Source of the DNA: Chitinophaga pinensis
Lineage (GTDB): Bacteria; Bacteroidota; Bacteroidia; Chitinophagales; Chitinophagaceae
NCBI GenBank assembly: GCA_902167325.1
Contig: LR632930.1
Location: 124,001 to 188,000 of the forward strand
Length of the DNA: 64,000 nt
Direction of reading: 5' to 3'
The position numbers were made by a program, and so were the translations under genes. The notes under the pieces were generated by a model, which saw only the letters and a program-made list of their open reading frames with translations, searched no databases and was not told the DNA's origin. Shown in pieces: positions 9,254 through 17,467 of this stretch (positions within the stretch are counted from its first letter, which is position 1; each line of letters starts with the position of its first letter).

Positions 9254-10957
9254 TTACCAGGGCTTGCCGGTACCGCTGATCACCCATGGTTTGGACCATG
9301 GGCTGTTCTGCGGGCCATTGGCACCGAAAGCGGAATAGGTGGTTACCTCCAGCCGCGCGGAGGCTGCCATGATATTAACGTTGTTCAGGTTCCTTTCGTC
9401 GAGCATATAATAGAACCTGACGGGTACCACGGGGCCTTTTGCGTTAGGGCCTGCGGCGAGTACGGGATAACCCGTCCGTTTGTAGTCGGCCCAGGCTTCG
9501 GTGGCATTCGTCCATGCAGCAATCCATTTCTGCTCTATGATCTGCCGCTGCGTTCCGGCAAAGGTACCTGCAGGGCCGGCCATATAAGCCGCGTATCCTG
9601 CGCCGATTCCCCATGCGTTGAAAGAGGCTTCGATCCCTTTGCGGTAGTGCGTTTCGGCATCTCCGGCAGCCCATCCTTTCAGGGCGGCTTCTGCCAAAAT
9701 GAAATGCACTTCGGCGGCGGATATAAAGCGCGCCTTCAGCAGCGGGCCTTTTGCTTCTTTATAAATATCATTCAGCCACGACACATGGGCATTAGTAGAA
9801 GCCTGCGCCGCATCGTTACTCATGTTATAAACCGCGGGGCCGGCCAGTGCGGGGGGTAATCCCACGTAATTTACATCCTGATTAATGTCGGCAGGCGTCA
9901 GTCCGCGGGAAGCCAGCACATCGGGTGAAAGGTAACGTACTTTACGCGGTTCACCATTCACAATCGTATCGCGTGGCTGGAAAACATTTCCGGTTCCGGC
10001 GGGCTTTGTATCATCGAGCAGGAGGAAGCATTCCACTTTCCGCGCCCAAACGCCCAGCCGTGGATCGTTGAGGTCTTGCAGGGCTTTTACGAAGGTACGG
10101 CACATTTTGATGCGGCGGTACCGGCTGCCGGCTTCGCGGTCGTACGTGGCGTTAGACGGCCAGGAGTCTGCATCACTGGTACCCACAAAAGCCATTGTAG
10201 CATCTTCGGAAGCGTTCGCATTGGTAATCAGGGGATATTGGTCTGGTGCAGCCACTATCTTCTCGATTCCCGGCTTTGCCACACCCGGCAGCTTCTCCGA
10301 CAGGCGCATGTAGTACCGCAGCGCGAGGGAATTAGCCATCTTCCGCCACTTAGCGGGATCGCCCTGATAATATACATCCACCAGATCGATGGGTGCGGAA
10401 TATTGGTTTTTAGGCTTGGAGAGCAGCTGATTGGCACGCTCGAGATCTGCCAGGATGCCGGTATACACCTGCTGTTGGGGATCGCAGGCGGGGGCGGAGT
10501 TACCGGCGCCATCCTGATCACCACGAAGTGCCTGGCTGTAGGGTACATCTCCGTACATATCAGCCAAAAGCCCGAATATCATGGCTTTCATTACAAGTGT
10601 AACGCCTTCATGCAGTTCGAATCCGGCTGCCTTTGCTTTATCGTGTACCAGCTGGTTATTGCGGAGAATGTCGTAATAAGACGTCCAGCTGTTGCTGCCA
10701 CCCCAGTCGTATTCATTGTGGGTACCCACCCATCCGTCTTTCTGGGTGTGCTGCATCACACCGGCGAGATCCTGGAAGCCGAGGCTCACATAGTTCTTTC
10801 CGGTTTCCGTCAGCACAGTGGAAAGTACGAAACCCGGATTGGTTTTATCGGGGTTGGCACCGTTGGGATTTTCGTTGAGCGACATCAGATGCTTCCGGCA
10901 CGAGATACCGGGCAGGATCAGGAGGCAGCATATGGCGATGATGAATCTGCTTTTCAT
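9254..10957 (-). CDS. SusD/RagB-family nutrient-binding lipoprotein
   Basis: This 567-residue protein has a lipoprotein signal peptide ending in GISC, so Cys20 would be lipidated. It is followed by SLNENPNGANPDKTNPGFVLS, the DLNxNPN-like start of SusD-like_2 proteins. Typical family segments follow, for example YYDILRNNQLVHDKA, GLLADMYGDVPYSQALRGD and EVHFILAEAALKGWAAGDAE, and a late NATEAWADYKRTGYP motif. It begins 10 nt after the SusC stop and is the partner of that transporter. It is larger than the first SusD in the window and only distantly similar to it, so the two pairs probably bind different ligands. Confidence 0.93.
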   Translation of the reverse strand: MKSRFIIAICCLLILPGISCRKHLMSLNENPNGANPDKTNPGFVLSTVLTETGKNYVSLGFQDLAGVMQHTQKDGWVGTHNEYDWGGSNSWTSYYDILRNNQLVHDKAKAAGFELHEGVTLVMKAMIFGLLADMYGDVPYSQALRGDQDGAGNSAPACDPQQQVYTGILADLERANQLLSKPKNQYSAPIDLVDVYYQGDPAKWRKMANSLALRYYMRLSEKLPGVAKPGIEKIVAAPDQYPLITNANASEDATMAFVGTSDADSWPSNATYDREAGSRYRRIKMCRTFVKALQDLNDPRLGVWARKVECFLLLDDTKPAGTGNVFQPRDTIVNGEPRKVRYLSPDVLASRGLTPADINQDVNYVGLPPALAGPAVYNMSNDAAQASTNAHVSWLNDIYKEAKGPLLKARFISAAEVHFILAEAALKGWAAGDAETHYRKGIEASFNAWGIGAGYAAYMAGPAGTFAGTQRQIIEQKWIAAWTNATEAWADYKRTGYPVLAAGPNAKGPVVPVRFYYMLDERNLNNVNIMAASARLEVTTYSAFGANGPQNSPWSKPWVISGTGKPW

Positions 10958-10967
10958 ACCGGCAGTT

Positions 10968-13900
10968 TTAAAAGGTCAGGTTAAGTTTGAAACCAAGCGG
11001 GATGGACCAGGGCGTTACATTATACCGTTCTATACCCTGCTTAAACTGTATCCCCGATCCCTGTACGCCTGCTGCGGGCTGGTAAGCCTGCTCCGGGTCC
11101 ACACCTATCTTGGCCGCCGTCCAGAGTATGATGTTGCGGCTGTAGATGGAAAAACCGGCGCTCCTGGCACCAATGCGCTTCACGATACTCGCAGGAACAT
11201 CGTACGACAATGCCACTTCTCTCAGCTTAAGGTAAGAAGCCGGGAACAGGAAAGCGCGGGTAAACGACCAGGTGGTACTGCCTGCGTAAGGTAAAGTAAG
11301 TGTACCCGGCCCGCCAAGGTTTTCCGCAAACCCGGTAGGGTTCCCCTGCGGATCGTACCCCGTAGCCCGTACACCCGGGATGAACACACCTCCGTATGGA
11401 AGTGTATATGGCCCATAGGTAAAGGGATAACCGTTGTATTCCGGTGTGGGACCGCCTACGAGGGGAAAGTAATTTCCGTTAACGCGGATCAGCCGGTCCT
11501 GGTTCGCTTTCAGGTATCCCGCCAGCTCTTCGCCCCGCATATTACCGGGATTGATGAGTTTGTCGAGGAAGCGCTGGGAATTACCATGCTCCTCGCCATA
11601 GCGGTATGTCTGCGAAACGAAGTCTCCACCGTTCCGCCAGTCGAACGTCATAGCCAGACTGAACCGTTTATAACTGATGGTGGTTTGCCCGCCAAGGATG
11701 AAATCCGGATTGAAGTTGCCGATCTTGTTACGGGCATTCTGTGCATCAATGGCCTGCCATTTACCCACATTATCAAGAATAGGATATCCGTAGTAAGGCG
11801 ATTTCTCATCTTTCACCGTAACCAGTTCCGCATCATAAATATCCCCGACATCCTCCCCTACGTAGGTCCACGCTCCGCCACGGCCTTCTTCCCAAAGCAC
11901 GTAATACGGCATATCTTCCGTGAGGCGTACTATGCGGGTCCGGTTACGCGTGAGGTTGAGGTTCACATCCCAGCGAAAATCTTTCTTCAGTACAGGCGTA
12001 CCGCCCAGTGTTATTTCCACCCCTCTGCTACGAAGCAAACCGGCATTGATGTTTTTGCTGGAAAAGCCGGACGACGGAGGGATTTTAGTACTGAAGATCT
12101 GATTCTTATTATCTACTACGTAGTAGGTGAAATTGAACCGGAGCCGGTCTTTAAACAACACCACATCCGCCCCTCCTTCGTAAGAGGTGGCAATCTCCGG
12201 TTTGAGGAATGGATTGAGCAGGGTTCCGGAAGTGCCCAGTCTTGGGATATTGCCCCATGCCCCTGCATTGCTGAGTACTGCCATGAGCTGGTACGGCGCT
12301 GCATCGTTACCTACCTTGGCGATACCGCCCCGAAGCTTGATCATGCCCACGTTCCGGTGGTTCCAGCCAGCCACTTTATCTATCAGCACACTGAGAGATG
12401 TGCTGGGATAGAAGTAAGGCGCAGCATCGGGCAATGTGCTGGACCAGTCGTTCCTTCCTGTAATGTCCAGGTAGATCATATCGCGGTACCCGATGTTGGC
12501 AGTACCATATATGCTATGCACTCCCTTTTCGTAACGCGACGACCACGCATCCAGATTCTCCGGAAGGATATTCTGCAGCGTGTAAACTCCGGGAACAATA
12601 AGTCCGGTACCCGGTTTATTGGTATTACTTACGGTTTTACCGGTCTCATAACGGAGATTACCGCCGGCAGACACCGAGAGGTCGAACCGGCCGGCACGCT
12701 GTTTATAGGTCAGCAAAGCGTCGGTATTCCGTTCCATATGACTGATATCGATAATCCCGAAAGCACCGTTTCGGGAATCGAGGTAGCTGTTGCCGATCTT
12801 CGTTTCGCGTGATTCCTGATAGTTATCCAGCGCATAGCGGACCATGAGGTTAAGCCGCGGGGTTATCTGCCAGTCGGCATGCAAATTCCCGAAAACGCGA
12901 TCGCGCACGAAACCATTTTGCACTTCATACGCGAGGAACCAGGGGTTATTAAACACACCGTTAGATTGCGTTCGCTGCTGTATCCCCTCCTGCCCCGGCA
13001 TCCAGTAATCGCGGAGGTCGCGGATATCGATGTGCGGACTGAGGCTGTACACCCATTGCAGGGGATTGGTGCCCCGGTCGCCCGCAGGACGGTTATTGGA
13101 ATTACTCCTGCTGTAATCCACATTGGCACTCACGCTAAACTTAGGGTGGAGGCGTAAAGTAGCATTCAGGTTGAGGGAATTACGAAAAAGGTCAGTATTA
13201 GGAATGATGCCTTTGTTGGTCATATTCGCATATGACATGCGGTAGGCAATGAGGTCGCTGTTATTGGCGATAGACAGATTGGAGGCAGACGTGATGCCCG
13301 TATTCATAAAATGCCTGGCATTGTCGCGGTACGACACCAGGGGTTTGGGGATCTTTTTACCATTTGCATCCAGCGGACTGTTCCACTGCACTTCCTCATA
13401 TCCCATATCCAGCTGGGCACCGTAGGTGGCGTCGAGGTTTTCAACCACGAGGGAACCGAATGGGTTAGACAGCATGTTACCGCTGCGGGAAACCGGGATG
13501 GCGGAGAATTGTCCTGATCCGAATTTGGTTTGCCATTCGAGGTATTTGTAGGGTATATCGAAGACTACGTTCTGTGCGGCGTTCACCGTCAGCTTGTCGA
13601 GCCGCCGCCCGTTTTTGGTAGTGATGATCACTACGCCATTACCAGCCCGGGAGCCATATAGGGCTGCGGCGCTGGGACCTTTGAGTACGGTAACGCTTTC
13701 GATGTTATCCATATTGATGTCGGAGATGGCGTTGCCATAATCGACTTTATTGTTACTGCCGATTTCGCTGATGTTGTTGAGGGTGTTGGCAAGTGGCACC
13801 CCGTCTACCACGAAGAGCGGCTGATTATCGCTGCTGAGGGATGTGGCGCCGCGGATAACCATATTAACTGATGAGCCGGTGCCGCCGGTGCTGCTGATGG

Positions 13901-14408
13901 TAACGCCTGCCATTTTACCGGACATGGCGTTGAGGAAGTTCTCCTGTGTAACGCGGTTGAATTCTTTCGCGCCCAGTTCTTCTACCGAGTACCCCAGTGA
14001 GCGGGAGGCTCTCCGAATGCCGAGGGCAGTAACGGTAACGGCGCCAAGCTCCCGGCTTTTCTCTTTGAGGATCACGGAGAGGGTGGCTCTTGCGGCTTCC
14101 TGAACGGTATAGTTGCGGAGTGTGTCGCGGATGTAGGCAAGGTGAGAAAACACGAAGTGGTAAGGACCACCGGCTGGTACTTTAGGCATGGTGAACACGC
14201 CTTTATCGTTCGTGACAGCATGGGCTATAGCACGGGAGGATTCGTTGAATAATTCCACGGCAACCCCTTCCACCGGCTGCATGGACTCGTTCCGGACGAT
14301 GCCGGTAACGGAGGGACTGACGGTATTTTGTGCGGAGGCCTGACCATATACGCATAGCAACATCACCATGCAAGCCTTTCCCGAAATGGAGCGTAATCGT
14401 TTTCGCAT
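10968..14408 (-). CDS. SusC/RagA-family TonB-dependent receptor lacking an STN domain
   Basis: This 1146-residue receptor has a signal peptide (about 1-27), a carboxypeptidase-like regulatory domain (about 34-115, TGIVRNESMQPVEGVAVELF), a TonB-box-like VTVTALGIRR stretch near 125-135, a plug with the classic SGKMAGVTISSTGG, MVIRGATSL, PLFVVDGVPLAN and VLKGPSAAALYGSRAGNG motifs, and a large barrel ending KLNLTF. Unlike the first SusC there is no STN domain between signal peptide and regulatory domain, although a FecR gene lies upstream. SusD follows after 10 nt and the hydrolase after that. It imports an unknown ligand. Confidence 0.95.
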   Translation of the reverse strand: MRKRLRSISGKACMVMLLCVYGQASAQNTVSPSVTGIVRNESMQPVEGVAVELFNESSRAIAHAVTNDKGVFTMPKVPAGGPYHFVFSHLAYIRDTLRNYTVQEAARATLSVILKEKSRELGAVTVTALGIRRASRSLGYSVEELGAKEFNRVTQENFLNAMSGKMAGVTISSTGGTGSSVNMVIRGATSLSSDNQPLFVVDGVPLANTLNNISEIGSNNKVDYGNAISDINMDNIESVTVLKGPSAAALYGSRAGNGVVIITTKNGRRLDKLTVNAAQNVVFDIPYKYLEWQTKFGSGQFSAIPVSRSGNMLSNPFGSLVVENLDATYGAQLDMGYEEVQWNSPLDANGKKIPKPLVSYRDNARHFMNTGITSASNLSIANNSDLIAYRMSYANMTNKGIIPNTDLFRNSLNLNATLRLHPKFSVSANVDYSRSNSNNRPAGDRGTNPLQWVYSLSPHIDIRDLRDYWMPGQEGIQQRTQSNGVFNNPWFLAYEVQNGFVRDRVFGNLHADWQITPRLNLMVRYALDNYQESRETKIGNSYLDSRNGAFGIIDISHMERNTDALLTYKQRAGRFDLSVSAGGNLRYETGKTVSNTNKPGTGLIVPGVYTLQNILPENLDAWSSRYEKGVHSIYGTANIGYRDMIYLDITGRNDWSSTLPDAAPYFYPSTSLSVLIDKVAGWNHRNVGMIKLRGGIAKVGNDAAPYQLMAVLSNAGAWGNIPRLGTSGTLLNPFLKPEIATSYEGGADVVLFKDRLRFNFTYYVVDNKNQIFSTKIPPSSGFSSKNINAGLLRSRGVEITLGGTPVLKKDFRWDVNLNLTRNRTRIVRLTEDMPYYVLWEEGRGGAWTYVGEDVGDIYDAELVTVKDEKSPYYGYPILDNVGKWQAIDAQNARNKIGNFNPDFILGGQTTISYKRFSLAMTFDWRNGGDFVSQTYRYGEEHGNSQRFLDKLINPGNMRGEELAGYLKANQDRLIRVNGNYFPLVGGPTPEYNGYPFTYGPYTLPYGGVFIPGVRATGYDPQGNPTGFAENLGGPGTLTLPYAGSTTWSFTRAFLFPASYLKLREVALSYDVPASIVKRIGARSAGFSIYSRNIILWTAAKIGVDPEQAYQPAAGVQGSGIQFKQGIERYNVTPWSIPLGFKLNLTF

Positions 14409-14746
14409 ATCGGAGATTTTATTCGTTGATCGATTGCTTATTATGCCATGTTAAGGCAACATGCACTACAAATAGCCTGAATCACCAATTCCCTGACTTC
14501 ATCCGGATTGTTACCTGCACCTTAAGATTTCGTTATAATTGTTCAATTATAAGGTCTGTTTACAAATTGCATTAGTAGTGAATCCGGCCCCGGCTAATTA
14601 AGTGTTTACTTAATTCTATTAAAGACTTAACGCTTCAATTATTACCCGCAAAGCAGCTATACTACGCAGCATGTATGCACACATAGATTCAATATGTCAA
14701 CCCGGAATACCGGTATTGTAATAATAAAATAATGTTACCTGGGAAA
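14409..14746. other. 338-bp leader/spacer with palindromes upstream of SusC
   Basis: This spacer lies between the FecR stop and the SusC start. It holds AATTAAGT-gttt-ACTTAATT at 14596-14615 and TTATAATTG-tt-CAATTATAA at 14533-14552, both AT-rich perfect inverted repeats. The corresponding SusC spacer in the first unit is only 22 nt. The palindromes could be operators, a FecR terminator or an SusC leader structure. No TAnnTTTG box or coding region was found. Confidence 0.45.
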
Positions 14747-15769
14747 TCAGGGATCAATCTTCACGGTATCACCGGAAAGCCGGATTTGCAGGTTGTTCAG
14801 CACGGCGATTGTTTGCAGAAAATCGCCGAGGGATTCTTTGCCGCTGTTGAAGGAGCCGGTGAAATACCTGTCGCGCAGCAAAGCGGGATCGAACAGCACG
14901 GTGAGGTTTTCGCGGGACTCCAGTTGCCGGAATAGGGAAACCAGCGGTGTATTATCGAATTGCAAAGCGGCGGTTGCCGGAATGCTGTGTTTTGGCTGAA
15001 CTGTTGGGATGGAGGCAGGAATGCTCTGCCGGGGTACATCGGGGCGTGTTACCTGTACGGTATGCATAGCATCATTGTACCGGAGCTGTTCTCCCGGGCG
15101 CAGGACAACATCTTTTTCATCCGTACGCACTTTAACTTTGCCGCTGATGAGCAGCACGGTGGTAGATGCTCCCGGCAGGCTCGATATTTCAAAGACGGTG
15201 CCCAATGCGGTTGTCCCTGTTTTACCGGCAAATACTGTGAAAGGAGCAGGATCTTTAACCACCTCAAACCGGGCTTTCCCCGTTAGCGCAACATCTCTCC
15301 GGCCGGCAGGGAAAGGTTTCTTAAACCGGATAGTTGCCCCTGGCGCCAGGAGTACCGAAGATCCATCAGGGAGTTGGTATTCAATGGCGTGGCCTTTGAC
15401 ATTTTCAATGAACACCCCCGTTTCTTCGACCGGCTGCACTGGTGCCTGTACAATTTGGGACCGCTCATCCTCACGGCTTGCAAACCAAATTGCCACGATG
15501 GCTACCAGCATGGCCGCTACTGCAGGCAGGCGCCATCCGGTGCGTTTTCTCCGTTGTTGAATATGTGCTTCGATCTGCTCGTACATTGATGAGGAAATCG
15601 TTTCCGGTAAGCGCCCTGCTTCCCGGAATGCTTCCCATTTATCATCGGTCAGATAATGATCGAGGGCTTCAGGATGTTCCTTCAGCCATTCCCACACTGC
15701 AGCAGCCTCCTCCTCAGGGCATTCGCCCCGGAAGTAGCGCTCTATCATATGGGATGTTACTTCTGTCAT
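14747..15769 (-). CDS. FecR-family anti-sigma factor
   Basis: This membrane-bound anti-sigma regulator has about 340 residues. The ATG at 15769 (MTEVTSHMIER) is preferred over a GTG eight codons upstream. It has a short cytoplasmic N-terminus, a transmembrane helix near residues 76-92 (LPAVAAMLVAIVAIWFA), a FecR domain (YQLPDGSSVLLAPGATIRF, RFEVVKDPAPFTVFAG, GTVFEISSLPG) and a C-terminal STN-like part (LQFDNTPLVSLFRQLESRENL). Its putative sigma partner is 556 bp upstream and its putative receptor 338 bp downstream, both unusually far. The adjacent SusC has no STN domain, so the canonical receptor contact is missing. Confidence 0.92.
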   Translation of the reverse strand: MTEVTSHMIERYFRGECPEEEAAAVWEWLKEHPEALDHYLTDDKWEAFREAGRLPETISSSMYEQIEAHIQQRRKRTGWRLPAVAAMLVAIVAIWFASREDERSQIVQAPVQPVEETGVFIENVKGHAIEYQLPDGSSVLLAPGATIRFKKPFPAGRRDVALTGKARFEVVKDPAPFTVFAGKTGTTALGTVFEISSLPGASTTVLLISGKVKVRTDEKDVVLRPGEQLRYNDAMHTVQVTRPDVPRQSIPASIPTVQPKHSIPATAALQFDNTPLVSLFRQLESRENLTVLFDPALLRDRYFTGSFNSGKESLGDFLQTIAVLNNLQIRLSGDTVKIDP

Positions 15770-16325
15770 TTGTACATTTTCCTTTATACGCACCGGACAT
15801 TCCCGGTATTATCCTGCTATTTGATTAGGACTCCACTTCTATTAGTATCCTGCCTTCTACTGCTTATGATTACAACTTTAAACTTTATTCAACTCATGGG
15901 GCCGATGTCAATATTCTTACCGAATGGCGGCATCTGCCTTTTCACTGAGTTATACTTTACTCCCCAATACTATGCTTTATATTATGCACTTGCTGTACAC
16001 CTGCTATGTGCTATGCTTTTCTGCCATTCAGGCTTTACCGAAAGCTATACTGTGCAATAAGCAACGCCGCTGCTTTCAACTGCTTTAATAAAACATTATT
16101 TTACTTATACATTACTTATACATTCTGCTTTCAACATTACACAACAAGATCAATTTCATCATTCATCGGCATCGCCCTCTAACCCTGTTGTTATATTAAA
16201 ATGAGCTTCATTCCATTCACTACAACAAATCAGGTACAATGTTACTATCAATCTCCCTTAACCAGCCACACATGTACAACACACTCTTATCCAACTTACT
16301 TAATCGCACACTATCCATTCTCACC
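15770..16325. other. 556-bp G-poor intergenic region between sigma and FecR genes
   Basis: No convincing gene is seen on either strand. The plus strand is notably poor in G, so a minus-strand transcript would be purine-rich. Many short CTGCTTT-, TATGCT- and TTATACA-like words recur, loosely on an 11-bp spacing, for example around 15962-16135. The only exact tandem copy is the 11-bp duplication at 16101-16122. In most Bacteroidetes the FecR gene directly follows the sigma gene, so this spacer looks like inserted or expanded non-coding DNA. Confidence 0.5.
16101..16122. repeat. Exact 11-bp tandem duplication
   Basis: TTACTTATACA occurs twice in a row (16101-16111 and 16112-16122). It is flanked by CTGCTTTCAA/CTGCTTTAATA-like words that also repeat at about 11-bp steps. 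It may be a degraded relative of the 11-bp-register arrays elsewhere in the window. Confidence 0.6.
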
Positions 16326-16844
16326 TCAAAACATCAACGCTTTCCGCAACTGATGCACCGCACGCAGAATATGGTTCTCTACTGTTCGGGGCGATATGGA
16401 TAATGCCTCTGCAATCTGCTTGTGCGACCATCCCTCCAGGCGGCTCATTTTGAATACATGCCGCCTTACGGGCGATAAATTCTCCATGCAATGGAACACC
16501 CTGTCCAGCTCCTCCTTCGCTTCCAGATCAAATGCAGGATGCACACCGTTGCTCCCCTCTTTATACTGCCCCATATGCTTTTCCCGTACAAATTGCTTGC
16601 GCATCAGATCCACCATAATACTCTTCGCAATCCGGAATATCTGCTGGGATATCGGAACATCAGGAGATAACGTGTCCCGCTTCTCCCATAACCGGATAAA
16701 GGTCAACTGCACCGTCTCCTCTGCCACATACGCCGATCGCGCATGCCGCAGCATGAAGAAATACAACTTCTGATGGTACATCTGATATACCATCCTGAAG
16801 GCGTCCATATTACCCAGTTTGATATCTTTCGCGGTGTATGGCAT
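16326..16844 (-). CDS. ECF RNA polymerase sigma factor
   Basis: The protein has 172 residues when started at the ATG at 16844; an in-frame TTG lies three codons upstream. It carries sigma region 2 (AYVAEETVQLTFIRLWEKRD, about residues 40-60) and region 4 (LSPVRRHVFKMSRLEGWSHKQIAE followed by SPRTVENHILRAVHQLRKAL). It belongs to the Bacteroidetes ECF group that pairs with FecR. It starts 27 nt after the stop of a lipocalin-like lipoprotein gene in the same direction, so the two may be co-transcribed. FecR follows only after a 556-bp spacer. Confidence 0.92.
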   Translation of the reverse strand: MPYTAKDIKLGNMDAFRMVYQMYHQKLYFFMLRHARSAYVAEETVQLTFIRLWEKRDTLSPDVPISQQIFRIAKSIMVDLMRKQFVREKHMGQYKEGSNGVHPAFDLEAKEELDRVFHCMENLSPVRRHVFKMSRLEGWSHKQIAEALSISPRTVENHILRAVHQLRKALMF

Positions 16845-16871
16845 ATGCTTCAAAAAATATCAGGCAATCAT

Positions 16872-17375
16872 TCACGTTTTCTCCAGTATCAGCGTCAATG
16901 GAACCGTGGCTACATTCGGTATAACCGCCGTAATGGAGATTTTCAGGGAATTTGACGTTAATTCATCTATCCAGTGAGGATCGGGCTTGCCTTCCGCAGA
17001 TTTCAACAGCAGCACGGCATCATAGATATCCAGGGACCATGTGCCCTCATTTCCGGTTACAGGAAAAAGAAGCTCCGTGCAACCCGACACCTTCATCTTA
17101 TTGTCGCTACTAAAAGTATAAGTATTCGTTTTTGTACAGGTTATTAACGCCCCTCCGGGTCCTAACATCGGCGCCAACACCATCATACTCGTACCGGCAG
17201 GTATGTTCTGACCACCCAGCTTCACACTCACCGCTATCACCAGGTCCTTCTGCTTCCAGGTACCAGCCACCATCTCCTTCCGGCCCGACGAGGGCGCCGC
17301 CGCATCGTCCTTCTTACGACAACCGGAAAATAACGTGAAACATATACATATCAGGGTAACGTAAACAGGCTTCAT
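16872..17375 (-). CDS. Lipocalin-like lipoprotein
   Basis: This 167-residue protein has a lipoprotein signal ending in LFSGC (Cys19). The mature part begins with a KxxxVAGTWKQKDL motif and continues with alternating strands (TNTYTFSSDNKMKVSG, GTWSLDIYDAVLLL, LKISITAVIP), the pattern of small Bacteroidetes lipocalin-like or DUF5004-type lipoproteins, whose GxW motif opens the barrel. It probably binds a small hydrophobic ligand or has a structural role, but this is not shown. It stands directly upstream of the second sigma gene, with 27 nt between them, which suggests a shared transcript. Confidence 0.75.
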   Translation of the reverse strand: MKPVYVTLICICFTLFSGCRKKDDAAAPSSGRKEMVAGTWKQKDLVIAVSVKLGGQNIPAGTSMMVLAPMLGPGGALITCTKTNTYTFSSDNKMKVSGCTELLFPVTGNEGTWSLDIYDAVLLLKSAEGKPDPHWIDELTSNSLKISITAVIPNVATVPLTLILEKT

Positions 17376-17467
17376 AAAATGATAATACTATTAAGTTAAG
17401 CAAATCACCGCAACCTGTATAGTATTCGTTTGCCGGAAGGAAATCCCTCACTTGAAAGAAAAAAATA

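Noticed and set aside
7881..9299. Longer start (9299) for the PhoPQ-related hydrolase
   Set aside because: It would overlap the SusD gene by 46 bp and place 23 unrelated residues before a clear signal peptide. The ATG at 9230 is better.
11586..12812. Long plus-strand open frame of about 400 codons
   Set aside because: It lies wholly antisense inside the second SusC gene, whose protein motifs are clear. The frame has no recognisable domain or signal.
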